Shown: in pieces, positions 16,735 to 24,081 of the stretch
How the letters are laid out: the number at the start of each line of letters is the position of its first letter
How positions within the stretch are numbered: the stretch's first letter is position 1
From: JANYIP01 sp031394045
GTDB lineage: Bacteria; Actinomycetota; Actinomycetes; Prado026
Assembly: GCA_031394045.1 (NCBI GenBank)
Contig: JANMWN010000262.1
Span: forward strand, 1-39,392
Reading direction: 5' to 3'
Length of the DNA stretch: 39,392 nt
The notes under the pieces: generated by a model
What the model was told of the DNA's origin: nothing
What the model saw: only the letters and a program-made list of their open reading frames with translations
Databases searched by the model: none
Position numbers and translations under genes: made by a program

Positions 16735-16770
16735 CCACCCGACGCACCACCCGATGCACCACCCGATGCA
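16735..16770 (+). repeat. Three tandem 12-bp repeats between mec and cysO
   Basis: CCACCCGACGCA (16735-16746) is followed by two identical copies of CCACCCGATGCA (16747-16758 and 16759-16770). It lies in the 82-nt gap between mec and cysO, just ahead of the GAGGAGAG ribosome site. If translation began at the in-frame GTG 16717 it would encode an Ala-Pro-Pro-Asp repeat in front of CysO; the ribosome site argues against that. Confidence 0.85.
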
Positions 16771-16788
16771 CGAGGAGAGTTCACGGTC

Positions 16789-17067
16789 ATGGCGGTCGAG
16801 GTCCGAATCCCGACGATCCTTCGTCCCTACACGGCAGGTTCCAAGGCGGTCGAGGGAAGCGGCGCGACGCTCGACGAGCTCTTCGCGGACCTCGAGACCC
16901 GGCACCCGGGGCTGCGTGAGCGGCTGGTCGAGAACGAGCAGCTGCGGCGGTTCGTCAACGTCTACCTCAACGACGAGGACGTCCGCTTCCTCGGCGGCCT
17001 GACCGCGCCGGTCGGCGAGGGCGACAACGTGACCATCCTGCCCGCTGTCGCGGGCGGGGCCGGCTGA
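16789..17067 (+). CDS. cysO: CysO-like ubiquitin-fold sulfur carrier (MoaD/ThiS family)
   Basis: 92 residues with a beta-grasp fold: MAVEVRIPTILRPYTAG, LYxD-like FVNVYLNDEDVRFL, and GDNVTILPAVAGG. The carrier holds sulfur as a C-terminal thiocarboxylate on a diglycine. Here the diglycine (residues 89-90) is followed by two extra residues, Ala-Gly, so the GG is not exposed in the primary product. ATG 16789 is chosen because GAGGAGAG (16772-16779) lies 9 nt upstream and the start matches the beta-grasp N-terminus. Flanked by mec and cysM. Confidence 0.9.
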   Translation: MAVEVRIPTILRPYTAGSKAVEGSGATLDELFADLETRHPGLRERLVENEQLRRFVNVYLNDEDVRFLGGLTAPVGEGDNVTILPAVAGGAG

Positions 17068-17083
17068 GTCGCGGGCCGTACCC

Positions 17084-18031
17084 GTGCGTTTCGACTCGCT
17101 GCTCGACTCCGTCGGGGGCACGCCGCTCGTGGGCCTGCCCCGGCTGTCGCCGTCCGCCGACGTACGCCTCTGGGCCAAGCTCGAGGACCGCAACCCGACG
17201 GGCTCCGTCAAGGACCGGCCCGCGCTGGCGATGATCGAGGCCGCCGAGGCGGACGGCTTGCTGCAGCCGGGGTCCACGATCCTCGAGCCGACCTCGGGAA
17301 ACACCGGGATCTCCCTGGCCATGGCGGCCAAGCTCAAGGGCTACCGGTTGATCGCCGTGATGCCGGAGAACACCTCGCCCGAACGCTCGCAGCTGCTGCG
17401 GATGTGGGGCGCCGAGATCGTGCCGTCGCCGGCGGCCGGCGGGTCCAACGAGGCCGTACGCGTCGCCAAGGCCATGGCTGCAGAGCACCCCGACTGGGTG
17501 ATGCTCTACCAGTACGGCAACCCGGCCAACGCGGACTCGCACTACCGCACGACGGGGCCCGAGCTGCTCGCGGACCTGCCGACTGTGACGCACTTCGTGG
17601 CAGGGCTGGGGACCACCGGGACGCTGATGGGGGTCGGCCGGTACCTGCGCGAGCATGTGCCCGGGGTCGAGATCGTGGCGGCCGAGCCGCGGTACGGCGA
17701 GCTTGTCTACGGGCTGCGCAACCTCGACGAGGGCTTCGTGCCGGAGCTGTACGACGCGTCCGTGCTCACCACCCGCTTCTCGGTGGGACCACGCGACGCC
17801 GTCCGCAGGATGCGCGAGCTGCTCGAGCAGGAGGGCATCTTCGCGGGCATCTCGACCGGTGCGATCCTGCATGCTGCCCTCGGGGTCGCCCGCAAGGCCG
17901 TCGACGCCGGCGCGCGGGCCGACATCGCGTTCATCGTCTGTGACGGCGGCTGGAAGTACCTCTCGACCGGTGCGTACGAAGGTGACCTGGACGCCGCCGA
18001 GGACGCCCTCGACGGCCAGCTCTGGGCCTGA
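17084..18031 (+). CDS. cysM: CysM, O-phosphoserine sulfhydrylase using CysO-thiocarboxylate
   Basis: 315 residues, PLP fold type II. The lysine that binds PLP is K43 (NPTGSVKDRPA); the substrate loop EPTSGNTGISLAMAA and phosphate loop GLGTTGTLMGVG are intact. In M. tuberculosis CysM adds the carrier-bound sulfur to O-phosphoserine to form cysteine on CysO. GTG 17084, 16 nt after the cysO stop. In M. tuberculosis the following gene is a rhomboid protease (Rv1337); here it is replaced by the inverted-repeat DUF559 unit. Confidence 0.93.
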   Translation: MRFDSLLDSVGGTPLVGLPRLSPSADVRLWAKLEDRNPTGSVKDRPALAMIEAAEADGLLQPGSTILEPTSGNTGISLAMAAKLKGYRLIAVMPENTSPERSQLLRMWGAEIVPSPAAGGSNEAVRVAKAMAAEHPDWVMLYQYGNPANADSHYRTTGPELLADLPTVTHFVAGLGTTGTLMGVGRYLREHVPGVEIVAAEPRYGELVYGLRNLDEGFVPELYDASVLTTRFSVGPRDAVRRMRELLEQEGIFAGISTGAILHAALGVARKAVDAGARADIAFIVCDGGWKYLSTGAYEGDLDAAEDALDGQLWA

Positions 18032-18042
18032 GCCGCCTTAGC

Positions 18043-18079
18043 TCGACGGTTGGTTTGATCTACTGCCCACAACCGTCGA
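18043..18079. terminator. Perfect 10-bp stem just after cysM
   Basis: TCGACGGTTG (18043-18052) and CAACCGTCGA (18070-18079) are exact inverse complements around a 17-nt loop, starting 12 nt after the cysM stop. There is no T-run, so termination is uncertain. It overlaps the left 30-bp repeat and may instead be part of that element's end. Confidence 0.4.
18049..18078 (+). repeat. Left 30-bp inverted repeat of the DUF559 unit
   Basis: The core reads GTTTGATCTAC, T, GCCCACAACCGTCG, preceded by GTTG. It matches the reverse complement of 19130-19159 at 28 of 30 positions; the differences are at 18052 (G against C) and 18064 (T against C). It lies 18 nt after cysM and 73 nt before the DUF559 start. 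Confidence 0.9.
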
Positions 18080-18151
18080 CCTTGTCCGGGTTTTCCACAC
18101 TCGACCAAGTCGCACCGCTCCGGGTACGCCCGCCGGCACAGGCTTGGTCGC

Positions 18152-19123
18152 ATGCCTCCCTCTCGCGGAACCGTGGTCCTGCACACGCGCGCGCACGCAG
18201 CCGCCGAACGGCAAGCCGGTGTCGTCTCCCGTCAGCAGCTGCTGGCCTGGGGCTGGACGTCGGAGGAGATCCAGGGCCAGATCCGGGCGCGACGTTGGCG
18301 CCGGATGCACCGCGGCGTGTACTGGACTGCGACCGGCCCGCCGTCGCGCGAGGCCTTGCAGTGGGCGGCCCTGCTCGCCTTCGGGGACGGCGCGGTCCTG
18401 TGCGGGCGTACCGCGGCCGAGCTCTGGGGCTTCGGCCCCGTCGGAGCAGCTGTGTGCGTCGCCGTTCCGATGGCGTCGCGGACGCGGCAGCTCGTCGGCG
18501 TGCACGTCCGTCGGATGAGCGGGCTCGAAGGACGCACCCACGGCAGGTTCGACCCACCGAGGACGACCGTCGAGGACACCGTCCTCGACCTGGTCGAGGA
18601 GTCTGACGACGACAACGAGGCCATGGGGTGGCTCACCGGGGCACTGCAGAACCGCAAGACCACGCCCCCGCAGCTGCTCGCGAGCAGTTTGCGCAGGACG
18701 CGACTGCGGCGGCGTGCACTGGTCGAGGTCACCTGCGGCTACGCCAGGGACGGTGCGACCACACCGCTCGAGATCGGCTGGGTGCGCAGGGTGGAGCGCC
18801 CGCACGGCCTGCCCCGGGCCCGGCGCCAGGCCCGCGGGACGGTCGACGGTCGCGTCGTGCTCCGCGATGTGGCGTACGAGGAGTTCGGGCTCTTCGTCGA
18901 GCTGGACGGTCGGCTCGGCCACGAGACCGCCGGCGATGCCTTCCGCGACATGCACCGGGACAACGCTGCCGTCCTGGACGGGCGCGCCACCCTGCGCTTC
19001 GGCTGGACGGCGGTGATGTCGCGGTCGTGCGTCGCGGCCGCCCAGGTCGCTGGGGCGCTGCGGGCGCGCGGGTGGACCGGCCAATTCCTCGAGTGTGGGC
19101 CGGACTGCACGGCGGTCGGCTGA
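18152..19123 (+). CDS. AbiEi-like N-terminal / DUF559 (Vsr-like nuclease fold) C-terminal protein
   Basis: 323 residues. The N-terminal part (about 22-58) resembles the AbiEi antitoxin winged-helix: VVSRQQLLAWGWTSEEIQ and RRMHRGVYW. The C-terminal DUF559 domain has a plausible PD-(D/E)xK set: E207 (TTPLEIGW), D239 (LRDVAYEE), E250 and D252 (FVELDGRLGH), then a RDMHRDN helix and LRFGW strand. The catalytic pattern looks intact. The ATG at 18152 is 7 nt after CAGGCT, a weak -10 match. No AbiEii-like toxin lies next to it, so it is a solitary gene. It may be a nuclease, an orphan regulator, or both. It is enclosed by inverted repeats. Confidence 0.8.
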   Translation: MPPSRGTVVLHTRAHAAAERQAGVVSRQQLLAWGWTSEEIQGQIRARRWRRMHRGVYWTATGPPSREALQWAALLAFGDGAVLCGRTAAELWGFGPVGAAVCVAVPMASRTRQLVGVHVRRMSGLEGRTHGRFDPPRTTVEDTVLDLVEESDDDNEAMGWLTGALQNRKTTPPQLLASSLRRTRLRRRALVEVTCGYARDGATTPLEIGWVRRVERPHGLPRARRQARGTVDGRVVLRDVAYEEFGLFVELDGRLGHETAGDAFRDMHRDNAAVLDGRATLRFGWTAVMSRSCVAAAQVAGALRARGWTGQFLECGPDCTAVG

Positions 19124-19129
19124 CAACGA

Positions 19130-19159
19130 CGACGGTTGTGGGCGGTAGATCAAACGAAC
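19130..19159 (-). repeat. Right 30-bp inverted repeat of the DUF559 unit
   Basis: Begins CGACGGTTGTGGGC 6 nt after the DUF559 stop and ends with GTAGATCAAAC then GAAC. It is the inverse partner of 18049-18078 (28/30). It is itself enclosed by an 8-bp inverted pair, GACAACGA (19122-19129) and TCGTTGTC (19165-19172), and lies 17 nt upstream of the murI -10 hexamer. Confidence 0.9.
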
Positions 19160-19176
19160 TGCACTCGTTGTCGGGC

Positions 19177-19182
19177 TAGGGT
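19177..19182 (+). promoter_or_regulatory. -10 hexamer TAGGGT, leaderless start of murI
   Basis: TAGGGT is followed by 8 nt and the GTG at 19191. If this is the murI promoter, its -35 region overlaps the right inverted repeat (19130-19159), so whatever binds or inserts at that repeat may affect murI. Confidence 0.5.
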
Positions 19183-19190
19183 GGGCGACC

Positions 19191-20000
19191 GTGGCGGACG
19201 CACCGATCGGCATCTTCGACAGCGGGGTCGGCGGGCTCACGGTTGCGCGCGCTGTGCTCGATCAGCTGCCGCACGAGCCGGTCAGGTACGTCGGCGACAC
19301 GGCGCGGGGACCGTACGGGCCGCGACCGCTGGCTGAGGTGCGCGGATTCGCCCTCGAGGTGATGGACCACCTGGTCGACCACGGCGTCAAGCTGCTCGTG
19401 ATCGCCTGCAACAGCGCCAGCGCGGCCGTCCTGCGCGACGCGCGTGAGCGCTATGACGTACCCGTGGTCGAGGTCGTCCACCCGGCCGTCCGGCGGGCGG
19501 CGAAGGCGACCCGCAATGGCAAGGTCGGGGTCATCGGTACCGAGGCGACCATCACCAGCGGCGCCTACGAGGATGCCTTCGCTGCAGCACCGGACCTTGA
19601 GATCGTCGTCCAGGCCTGCCCAAGGTTCGTCGAGTTCGTGGAGGCGGGTGTGACCAGCGGGCCGGAGCTGCTCGCGGCCGCCCACGAGTACCTCACGCCG
19701 GTGGCGGCTGCCGGTGTCGACACCCTGGTGCTGGGCTGCACCCACTACCCGTTGCTGACCGGCGTGCTGTCGTTCGTGATGGGGGACGACGTGACCTTGG
19801 TGTCCAGCGCCGAGGAGACGGCCAAGGACGTCTACCGGACCCTCTCGACCCAGGGTCTGCTGCGCCCGCCCGAGCTGCCGGCGCCGGTCCACCAGTTCCT
19901 CGCTACCGGCGACCCCGACGACTTCGCCCGGCTCGGCCGCAGGTTCCTCGGACCTGAGATCGGCAGCGTCGGGGTGGCCGACTTCGCGGTCAGGGCCTGA
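19191..20000 (+). CDS. murI: Glutamate racemase
   Basis: 269 residues. It makes D-glutamate for peptidoglycan. Both catalytic cysteines are present: C73 in VIACNSASA and C183 in LGCTHYPLL; D10 lies in IGIFDSGVGG. Normal family length. GTG start, 8 nt after a TAGGGT hexamer. It heads murI-MBL-rph-rdgB, the order of Rv1338-Rv1341. Confidence 0.95.
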   Translation: MADAPIGIFDSGVGGLTVARAVLDQLPHEPVRYVGDTARGPYGPRPLAEVRGFALEVMDHLVDHGVKLLVIACNSASAAVLRDARERYDVPVVEVVHPAVRRAAKATRNGKVGVIGTEATITSGAYEDAFAAAPDLEIVVQACPRFVEFVEAGVTSGPELLAAAHEYLTPVAAAGVDTLVLGCTHYPLLTGVLSFVMGDDVTLVSSAEETAKDVYRTLSTQGLLRPPELPAPVHQFLATGDPDDFARLGRRFLGPEIGSVGVADFAVRA

Positions 20001-20001
20001 G

Positions 20002-20748
20002 GTGCGACTTACCGTCGTAGGCTGCTCCGGCTCCTTCCCCGGTCCCGACTCCGCGGCCTCGTGCTACCTCGTGCAGTCCGGGGACTTCGCCCTGCTGCTC
20101 GACCTGGGCAGCGGCAGCGTCGGCCCCCTGCAGCGGGCGATTGGGCTCGACGAGGTGGACGCGGTCTGGATCAGCCACCTGCATGCCGACCACTGCGCCG
20201 ACCTCACCACCTACTACGTCGCGCGGCGCTACCGGCCCGGGGGCGCTATGCCGGCGCTGGACGTGTACGGCCCCGCGGGCATCGCCGGTCACGTCGCGCA
20301 CTCGCACGGTCATGTGCGGCCCGAGGTCCTGGCCGAGGTGTTCACCTTCCACGAGGTCACCGAGGGCGCGACCCAGGTGGGGCCGTTCGCGATCACGGCG
20401 TGCCGGACCATCCACCCGGTCGAGTGCTACGCCGTACGCCTCGAGGCCGACGGCGTGTCGCTGGTCTACACCGCCGACACCGCGCCGAGCGCGTCGGTCG
20501 CGGCGCTCGCCCAGGGCGCCGACCTGCTCCTCGCGGAGGCGTCGTACCTGCACGGCGGCGACCATCCGCCCGACCTGCACCTGACCGGTCGCGAGGCCGG
20601 CGAGCTGGCCCGCTCCACCGGCGTACGCCGCCTGGTCGTGACGCACGTGCCGCCCTGGAACGACCGCTCGCAGGTTCGCGCCGAGGCCGAGGAAGGCTTC
20701 GGGCGGGCTTGCGAGATGGCGGTCGCCGGTGCGACGTACGAGGTGTAG
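20002..20748 (+). CDS. Metallo-beta-lactamase fold phosphodiesterase (Rv1339-like)
   Basis: 248 residues. Metal ligands are in the HLHADHCADL motif (HxHxDH), with further histidines in TIHPVECYA, an aspartate in YTADTAP, and a final VTHVPPW. The position between murI and rph matches M. tuberculosis Rv1339, which is reported to hydrolyse cyclic AMP, so a cyclic-nucleotide phosphodiesterase is the best guess. RNase Z-like activity is the alternative, but the fold lacks the tRNA-binding arm. GTG start one base after the murI stop. Confidence 0.85.
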   Translation: MRLTVVGCSGSFPGPDSAASCYLVQSGDFALLLDLGSGSVGPLQRAIGLDEVDAVWISHLHADHCADLTTYYVARRYRPGGAMPALDVYGPAGIAGHVAHSHGHVRPEVLAEVFTFHEVTEGATQVGPFAITACRTIHPVECYAVRLEADGVSLVYTADTAPSASVAALAQGADLLLAEASYLHGGDHPPDLHLTGREAGELARSTGVRRLVVTHVPPWNDRSQVRAEAEEGFGRACEMAVAGATYEV

Positions 20749-20771
20749 GTCGGCGGCTCGTGGGCCGCCGT

Positions 20772-20777
20772 TAGGCT
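20772..20777 (+). promoter_or_regulatory. -10 hexamer TAGGCT, leaderless start of rph
   Basis: TAGGCT lies 6 nt before the ATG at 20784. It lies in the 35-nt gap after the phosphodiesterase gene and would give rph-rdgB an extra internal promoter. Confidence 0.45.
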
Positions 20778-20783
20778 CGGCGC

Positions 20784-21542
20784 ATGTCCTCGACCACGCC
20801 GCGCATCGACGGCCGCACCCATGACCAGCTCCGTCCCGTGACGATCACCCGGGGGTGGCTCGACCACGCTGAGGGCTCGGTCCTCGTCGAGTTCGGCCGG
20901 ACCCGGGTGCTCTGCGCCGCGTCCTTCACCGGCGGTGTCCCGCGGTGGCGCAAGGGCAGCGGCGAGGGCTGGGTGACCGCCGAGTACGCAATGCTCCCGC
21001 GGTCGACGAACACCCGCTCGGACCGGGAGTCGGTCAAGGGCCGGGTCGGCGGGCGTACCCAGGAGATCTCGCGGCTGGTGGGTCGTTCGTTGCGCGCGGT
21101 CGTCGACTACAAGGCGCTCGGCGAGAACACGATCGTGATCGACTGCGACGTGCTCCAGGCCGACGGCGGTACGCGCACCGCGGCCATCACCGGGGCGTAC
21201 GTCGCGCTCACCGACGCCGTCGAGTGGGCGCGGGCGCAGGGCCTGGTGAAGGCCACGGCCCAGCCGCTGACCGGATCCGTGGCGGCGATCTCGGTGGGGG
21301 TCGTCGACGGGGACCCGATGCTCGACCTGGCGTACACCGAGGACGTCCGCGCCGAGACCGACATGAACGTCGTGGTCACCGGCGACGGCCAGTTCGTCGA
21401 GGTGCAGGGTACGGCGGAGGGAGCCCCGTTCGACCGGGCGTTGCTCGACCGGCTGCTCGACCTTGCCGTCGGTGGCTGCCGTGACCTGACCAATTTGCAG
21501 AGTGCCGCCCTGGAGCTGCCGCTCCCCCCGCGGACCGCCTGA
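20784..21542 (+). CDS. rph: Ribonuclease PH
   Basis: 252 residues. A phosphate-dependent 3'-5' exoribonuclease that trims tRNA and other RNA ends. Motifs are GSVLVEFGRTRVLCAASF at the N-terminus, GWVTAEYAMLPRSTNTR, GRTQEISRLVGRSLR, and DCDVLQADGGTRTAAITGA, all standard for RNase PH including the basic phosphate-binding residues. The start ATG is fixed by family length and by the -10 hexamer 6 nt upstream. rdgB follows after 2 nt. Confidence 0.96.
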   Translation: MSSTTPRIDGRTHDQLRPVTITRGWLDHAEGSVLVEFGRTRVLCAASFTGGVPRWRKGSGEGWVTAEYAMLPRSTNTRSDRESVKGRVGGRTQEISRLVGRSLRAVVDYKALGENTIVIDCDVLQADGGTRTAAITGAYVALTDAVEWARAQGLVKATAQPLTGSVAAISVGVVDGDPMLDLAYTEDVRAETDMNVVVTGDGQFVEVQGTAEGAPFDRALLDRLLDLAVGGCRDLTNLQSAALELPLPPRTA

Positions 21543-21544
21543 TC

Positions 21545-22180
21545 GTGGGCTACCCCCGTCTGGTGCTGGCGACCCGCAACCAACACAAGGTCGTCGAGCT
21601 GAGCCGCATCCTTGAGGAGTCCGGCCTGGCCGTCGACCTCGTCGGGGTCGAGGCCTTCGCGGACGTGCCGGACGTCGTCGAGAACGGCGTGACGTTCGCG
21701 GACAACGCCCTGCTCAAGGCGCACGCGGTCGCAACCGCGACCGGCCTGCCCTCGGTGGCCGACGACTCCGGTCTCTGCGTGGACGCGCTCGGCGGCATGC
21801 CGGGGGTGTTCTCGGCGCGATGGTCAGGTCGGCACGGTGACGACCGGGCCAACCTCGAGCTCGTGCTGGCGCAGCTGGCCGACGTCGCGGACGAGCGGCT
21901 CGGAGCGGCGTTCCACTGCTCCGCTGCACTGGCCCTGCCGAACGGTCTCGAGCGGGTCGCCGAGGGTCACTGGCCAGGGCGGCTCGTGCGCGTGCCGTTG
22001 GGGGACAACGGGTTCGGCTACGACCCGATCTTCGTGCCGGAGGGCCAGTCGCGGACCTCGGCGCAGATGTCGGCCGGGGAGAAGGACGCGGCCAGCCACC
22101 GCGGCCGGGCGCTGCGGGCGCTCGTCCCGCTGGTCGCCGAGCTGCTGGCCGAAGGGCGCCTCGACTCGCCGTCCGCCTAG
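21545..22180 (+). CDS. rdgB: RdgB/HAM1 non-canonical purine NTP pyrophosphatase
   Basis: 211 residues. It removes dITP and XTP from the nucleotide pool. The N-terminal LVLATRNQHKVVELSRIL, the VADDSGLCVDALGGMPGVFSARWSG block and the C-terminal NGFGYDPIFVPEG are the family signature. GTG start 2 nt after rph; the last gene of this block. Its TAG stop is followed directly by four 10-bp tandem repeats. Confidence 0.96.
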   Translation: MGYPRLVLATRNQHKVVELSRILEESGLAVDLVGVEAFADVPDVVENGVTFADNALLKAHAVATATGLPSVADDSGLCVDALGGMPGVFSARWSGRHGDDRANLELVLAQLADVADERLGAAFHCSAALALPNGLERVAEGHWPGRLVRVPLGDNGFGYDPIFVPEGQSRTSAQMSAGEKDAASHRGRALRALVPLVAELLAEGRLDSPSA

Positions 22181-22220
22181 TCACGAACAGTCACGAACAG
22201 TCACGAATAGTCACGGGCAG
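22181..22220 (+). repeat. Four tandem 10-bp repeats at the rdgB / DUF1023 convergence
   Basis: TCACGAACAG, TCACGAACAG, TCACGAATAG and TCACGGGCAG follow one another directly after the rdgB stop. The third unit holds the stop codon of the minus-strand DUF1023 gene (22203-22201), and the fourth is within its coding end. The array therefore changes the C-terminus of one gene and the 3' UTR of the other. Confidence 0.9.
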
Positions 22221-24081
22221 GGTCGCCGAAGGTCGGGTCGACCCCGACGACCGGCTCCAGGGGGAAGCCCGGCAGGGCGGGGACGACCGCGAGCAGCGGC
22301 AGCACCGGGACTGCGGGTAGCGTCAGGGCGAGCCGTTCAGCCACGCCGAGGAAGCCCGAGTCGCTGCGGCCCGGAGCCACCGGCACGGTGCTGCCGGCCC
22401 CCGTGATGATCCGGGCGAGGTTGAGCAGTGAGGACGACCCCCGGTCGAAGTAGCGGGTGTGCTGACCGAAAGGCGCCGTGCCTGGCGGCGCCTCCGCGGG
22501 GAACCTGTGGGCGCCGAAGTCGACGGCGGCCGGGTCGGTCCCGAACCGGCTGAGGTGGCTGACCTCGTCGCCGCTCGCAGCGCCGACCCACACGTGCCCC
22601 GGGGGGACCGGAAGGTCTGTGGCGTGCCCGGCCAGGACGCCAGGGCTGCCGACGAACACCAATTCGTCCACGGACGAGACTGCCTGGCGGACACCCACCG
22701 AGGCGGCTGTGCTGCCGTAGCTGTGCCCGATCACGGTCACGTGCGCCGGGTCCGGACCGCGGCGGCTTGCCCGCAGCCCGTCGATGTCCTTGCCCAGCAA
22801 CGTCGCGCCAGCCCGAGCGAGGCCGTCGAAGGCCACCTGAGCCCAGCCCGGCGTGTCGTACCCGAGCCACGCGACGACGGCCACCGAGCTGCGCGGTACC
22901 AGCCGGCGGGCGGCGTCGTGGAGGTTGCGCACGCTTCCGACGAGGCCGGCCAGGTCGGGGTCGACCCGCTCGCCCATGCCCGGCACGACGTACGCCACAT
23001 CAGCCGCCGAGTCGACGCCTCCGAGGGCCAGCGCCACCCGTCCCTTGCCGCTCCACCGCATCGGCTCGTAGGTCAGGAGCTCGCACCGCACCGGTTGCGC
23101 GGTGATCGGGTCGAGCCAGGTCGCGGCAGCGCGAAGGGCGGCGGCCACGCGCTGGTCGACCCCGTGTGCGGCCACGAGCTGGGCGCGCTGCTTGAGCAGC
23201 TCACCGACGTCAGGTCCCTGGGCGCCCCTGAGTCGTTCCTCGAGCCGCCCGAGTGCGGCTGAGTACTCCCCGAGACGCTCGGCCAGGACGAACCGGTTGG
23301 CCCGGTCGCGGACGCTCACGGGAAGGCCGTTCAGCCCGCCCAGGAGGGACTGGGTCGACCGGCGGGCGATCAGCACCTCTTGCTCGGCGGGCGTGTGCAC
23401 CGCCCACCAGTCGGCGACCGCCTCGGGCGCGGTATCGGTCGTCGGGACGTGCGCCAGCCAGCTGGCACCCGGCAGCCCGAGCCCGGCGCAGAGGTCGGCA
23501 CGCAGCTGCTCCGGCTCGTCCACCCGCATCGTCGCCCGGAGCCCACTCGCCAGCGACGAGAGCGATGCCGCGCACTCGCGATCAACCCGCAGGGCCTGCT
23601 CGACTGCCTCGGAGACACGGGCGCCGAGGTCGTGCGCGAGCCTGGTCAGCCGAGCCAGGTCGACCGCTGCGAACGGACCCTCGGCCAAGATCCGGGGAGC
23701 CGCGAGACCCCAGTCGACGGACACCGCCCCCGAGCCCTCGTACGCGAGCCGAGGCTCGGACCGGACCCGGTCCACCGTGAGCCGCAGGTCCCCCTGGGCA
23801 CGGGCCAGGCGCAGCGCACCCTCGACCAAGCCTCGCCCTGCGGTCGCCAGCTGGGCGGCGGTACGGCGCAGCACCTGAGCACGCCGTTCGACCACCTGGA
23901 GCGCGGCTGCCCCAGCGGGACCGCGCCAGCGGCGGTTGACCAGGTGCCCACGCACCCCGGCGTCCAGCCCCGCGGTCACCGCAAAGGTCTCCTCGGCCAG
24001 CCGTTCGAGCTGGCCGCCGGCCGATGTCAGCCGCTCCGGCTGCCAGCCGAGCACGGTCGCGGCCGCGGTCGCGCCGGTCAC
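22201..24081 (-). CDS. DUF1023 alpha/beta hydrolase with helical N-terminal domain
   Basis: 626 residues. The first 330 or so are Ala/Arg-rich helices resembling the WXG100/ESX-associated segments found in front of DUF1023 enzymes. The C-terminal half is an alpha/beta hydrolase: VAYVVPGMGE, VVAWLGYDTPG, the nucleophile elbow HVTVIGHSYGSTAA near residue 450, and HVWVGAASGDEV. The final GQHTRYFDRGSSSLLN may supply the histidine. The GTG at 24081 overlaps the stop of the EspC-like gene by 4 bases. Together they look like a type VII secretion-type substrate pair. No ESX machinery is in the window. The substrate of the hydrolase is unknown. Confidence 0.82.
   Translation of the reverse strand: MTGATAAATVLGWQPERLTSAGGQLERLAEETFAVTAGLDAGVRGHLVNRRWRGPAGAAALQVVERRAQVLRRTAAQLATAGRGLVEGALRLARAQGDLRLTVDRVRSEPRLAYEGSGAVSVDWGLAAPRILAEGPFAAVDLARLTRLAHDLGARVSEAVEQALRVDRECAASLSSLASGLRATMRVDEPEQLRADLCAGLGLPGASWLAHVPTTDTAPEAVADWWAVHTPAEQEVLIARRSTQSLLGGLNGLPVSVRDRANRFVLAERLGEYSAALGRLEERLRGAQGPDVGELLKQRAQLVAAHGVDQRVAAALRAAATWLDPITAQPVRCELLTYEPMRWSGKGRVALALGGVDSAADVAYVVPGMGERVDPDLAGLVGSVRNLHDAARRLVPRSSVAVVAWLGYDTPGWAQVAFDGLARAGATLLGKDIDGLRASRRGPDPAHVTVIGHSYGSTAASVGVRQAVSSVDELVFVGSPGVLAGHATDLPVPPGHVWVGAASGDEVSHLSRFGTDPAAVDFGAHRFPAEAPPGTAPFGQHTRYFDRGSSSLLNLARIITGAGSTVPVAPGRSDSGFLGVAERLALTLPAVPVLPLLAVVPALPGFPLEPVVGVDPTFGDPARDYS

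Larger units (their letters stand above)
18049..19159. mobile_element. Candidate mobile unit: DUF559 gene bracketed by 30-bp inverted repeats
   Basis: The 1111-bp segment contains exactly one gene and is delimited by near-perfect inverted repeats in intergenic DNA on both sides. It lies inside an otherwise conserved gene order (cysM to murI), at the place of the rhomboid gene in M. tuberculosis. No transposase is present, and I see no clear target-site duplication next to the repeats. It could be a transposase-less cassette, a nuclease-driven selfish unit, or a gene with symmetric regulatory sites. Confidence 0.45.

Noticed and set aside
18152..19123. DUF559/AbiEi gene as half of a type IV toxin-antitoxin pair
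   Set aside because: No AbiEii-like nucleotidyltransferase or other toxin lies next to it; the flanks are cysM and murI.
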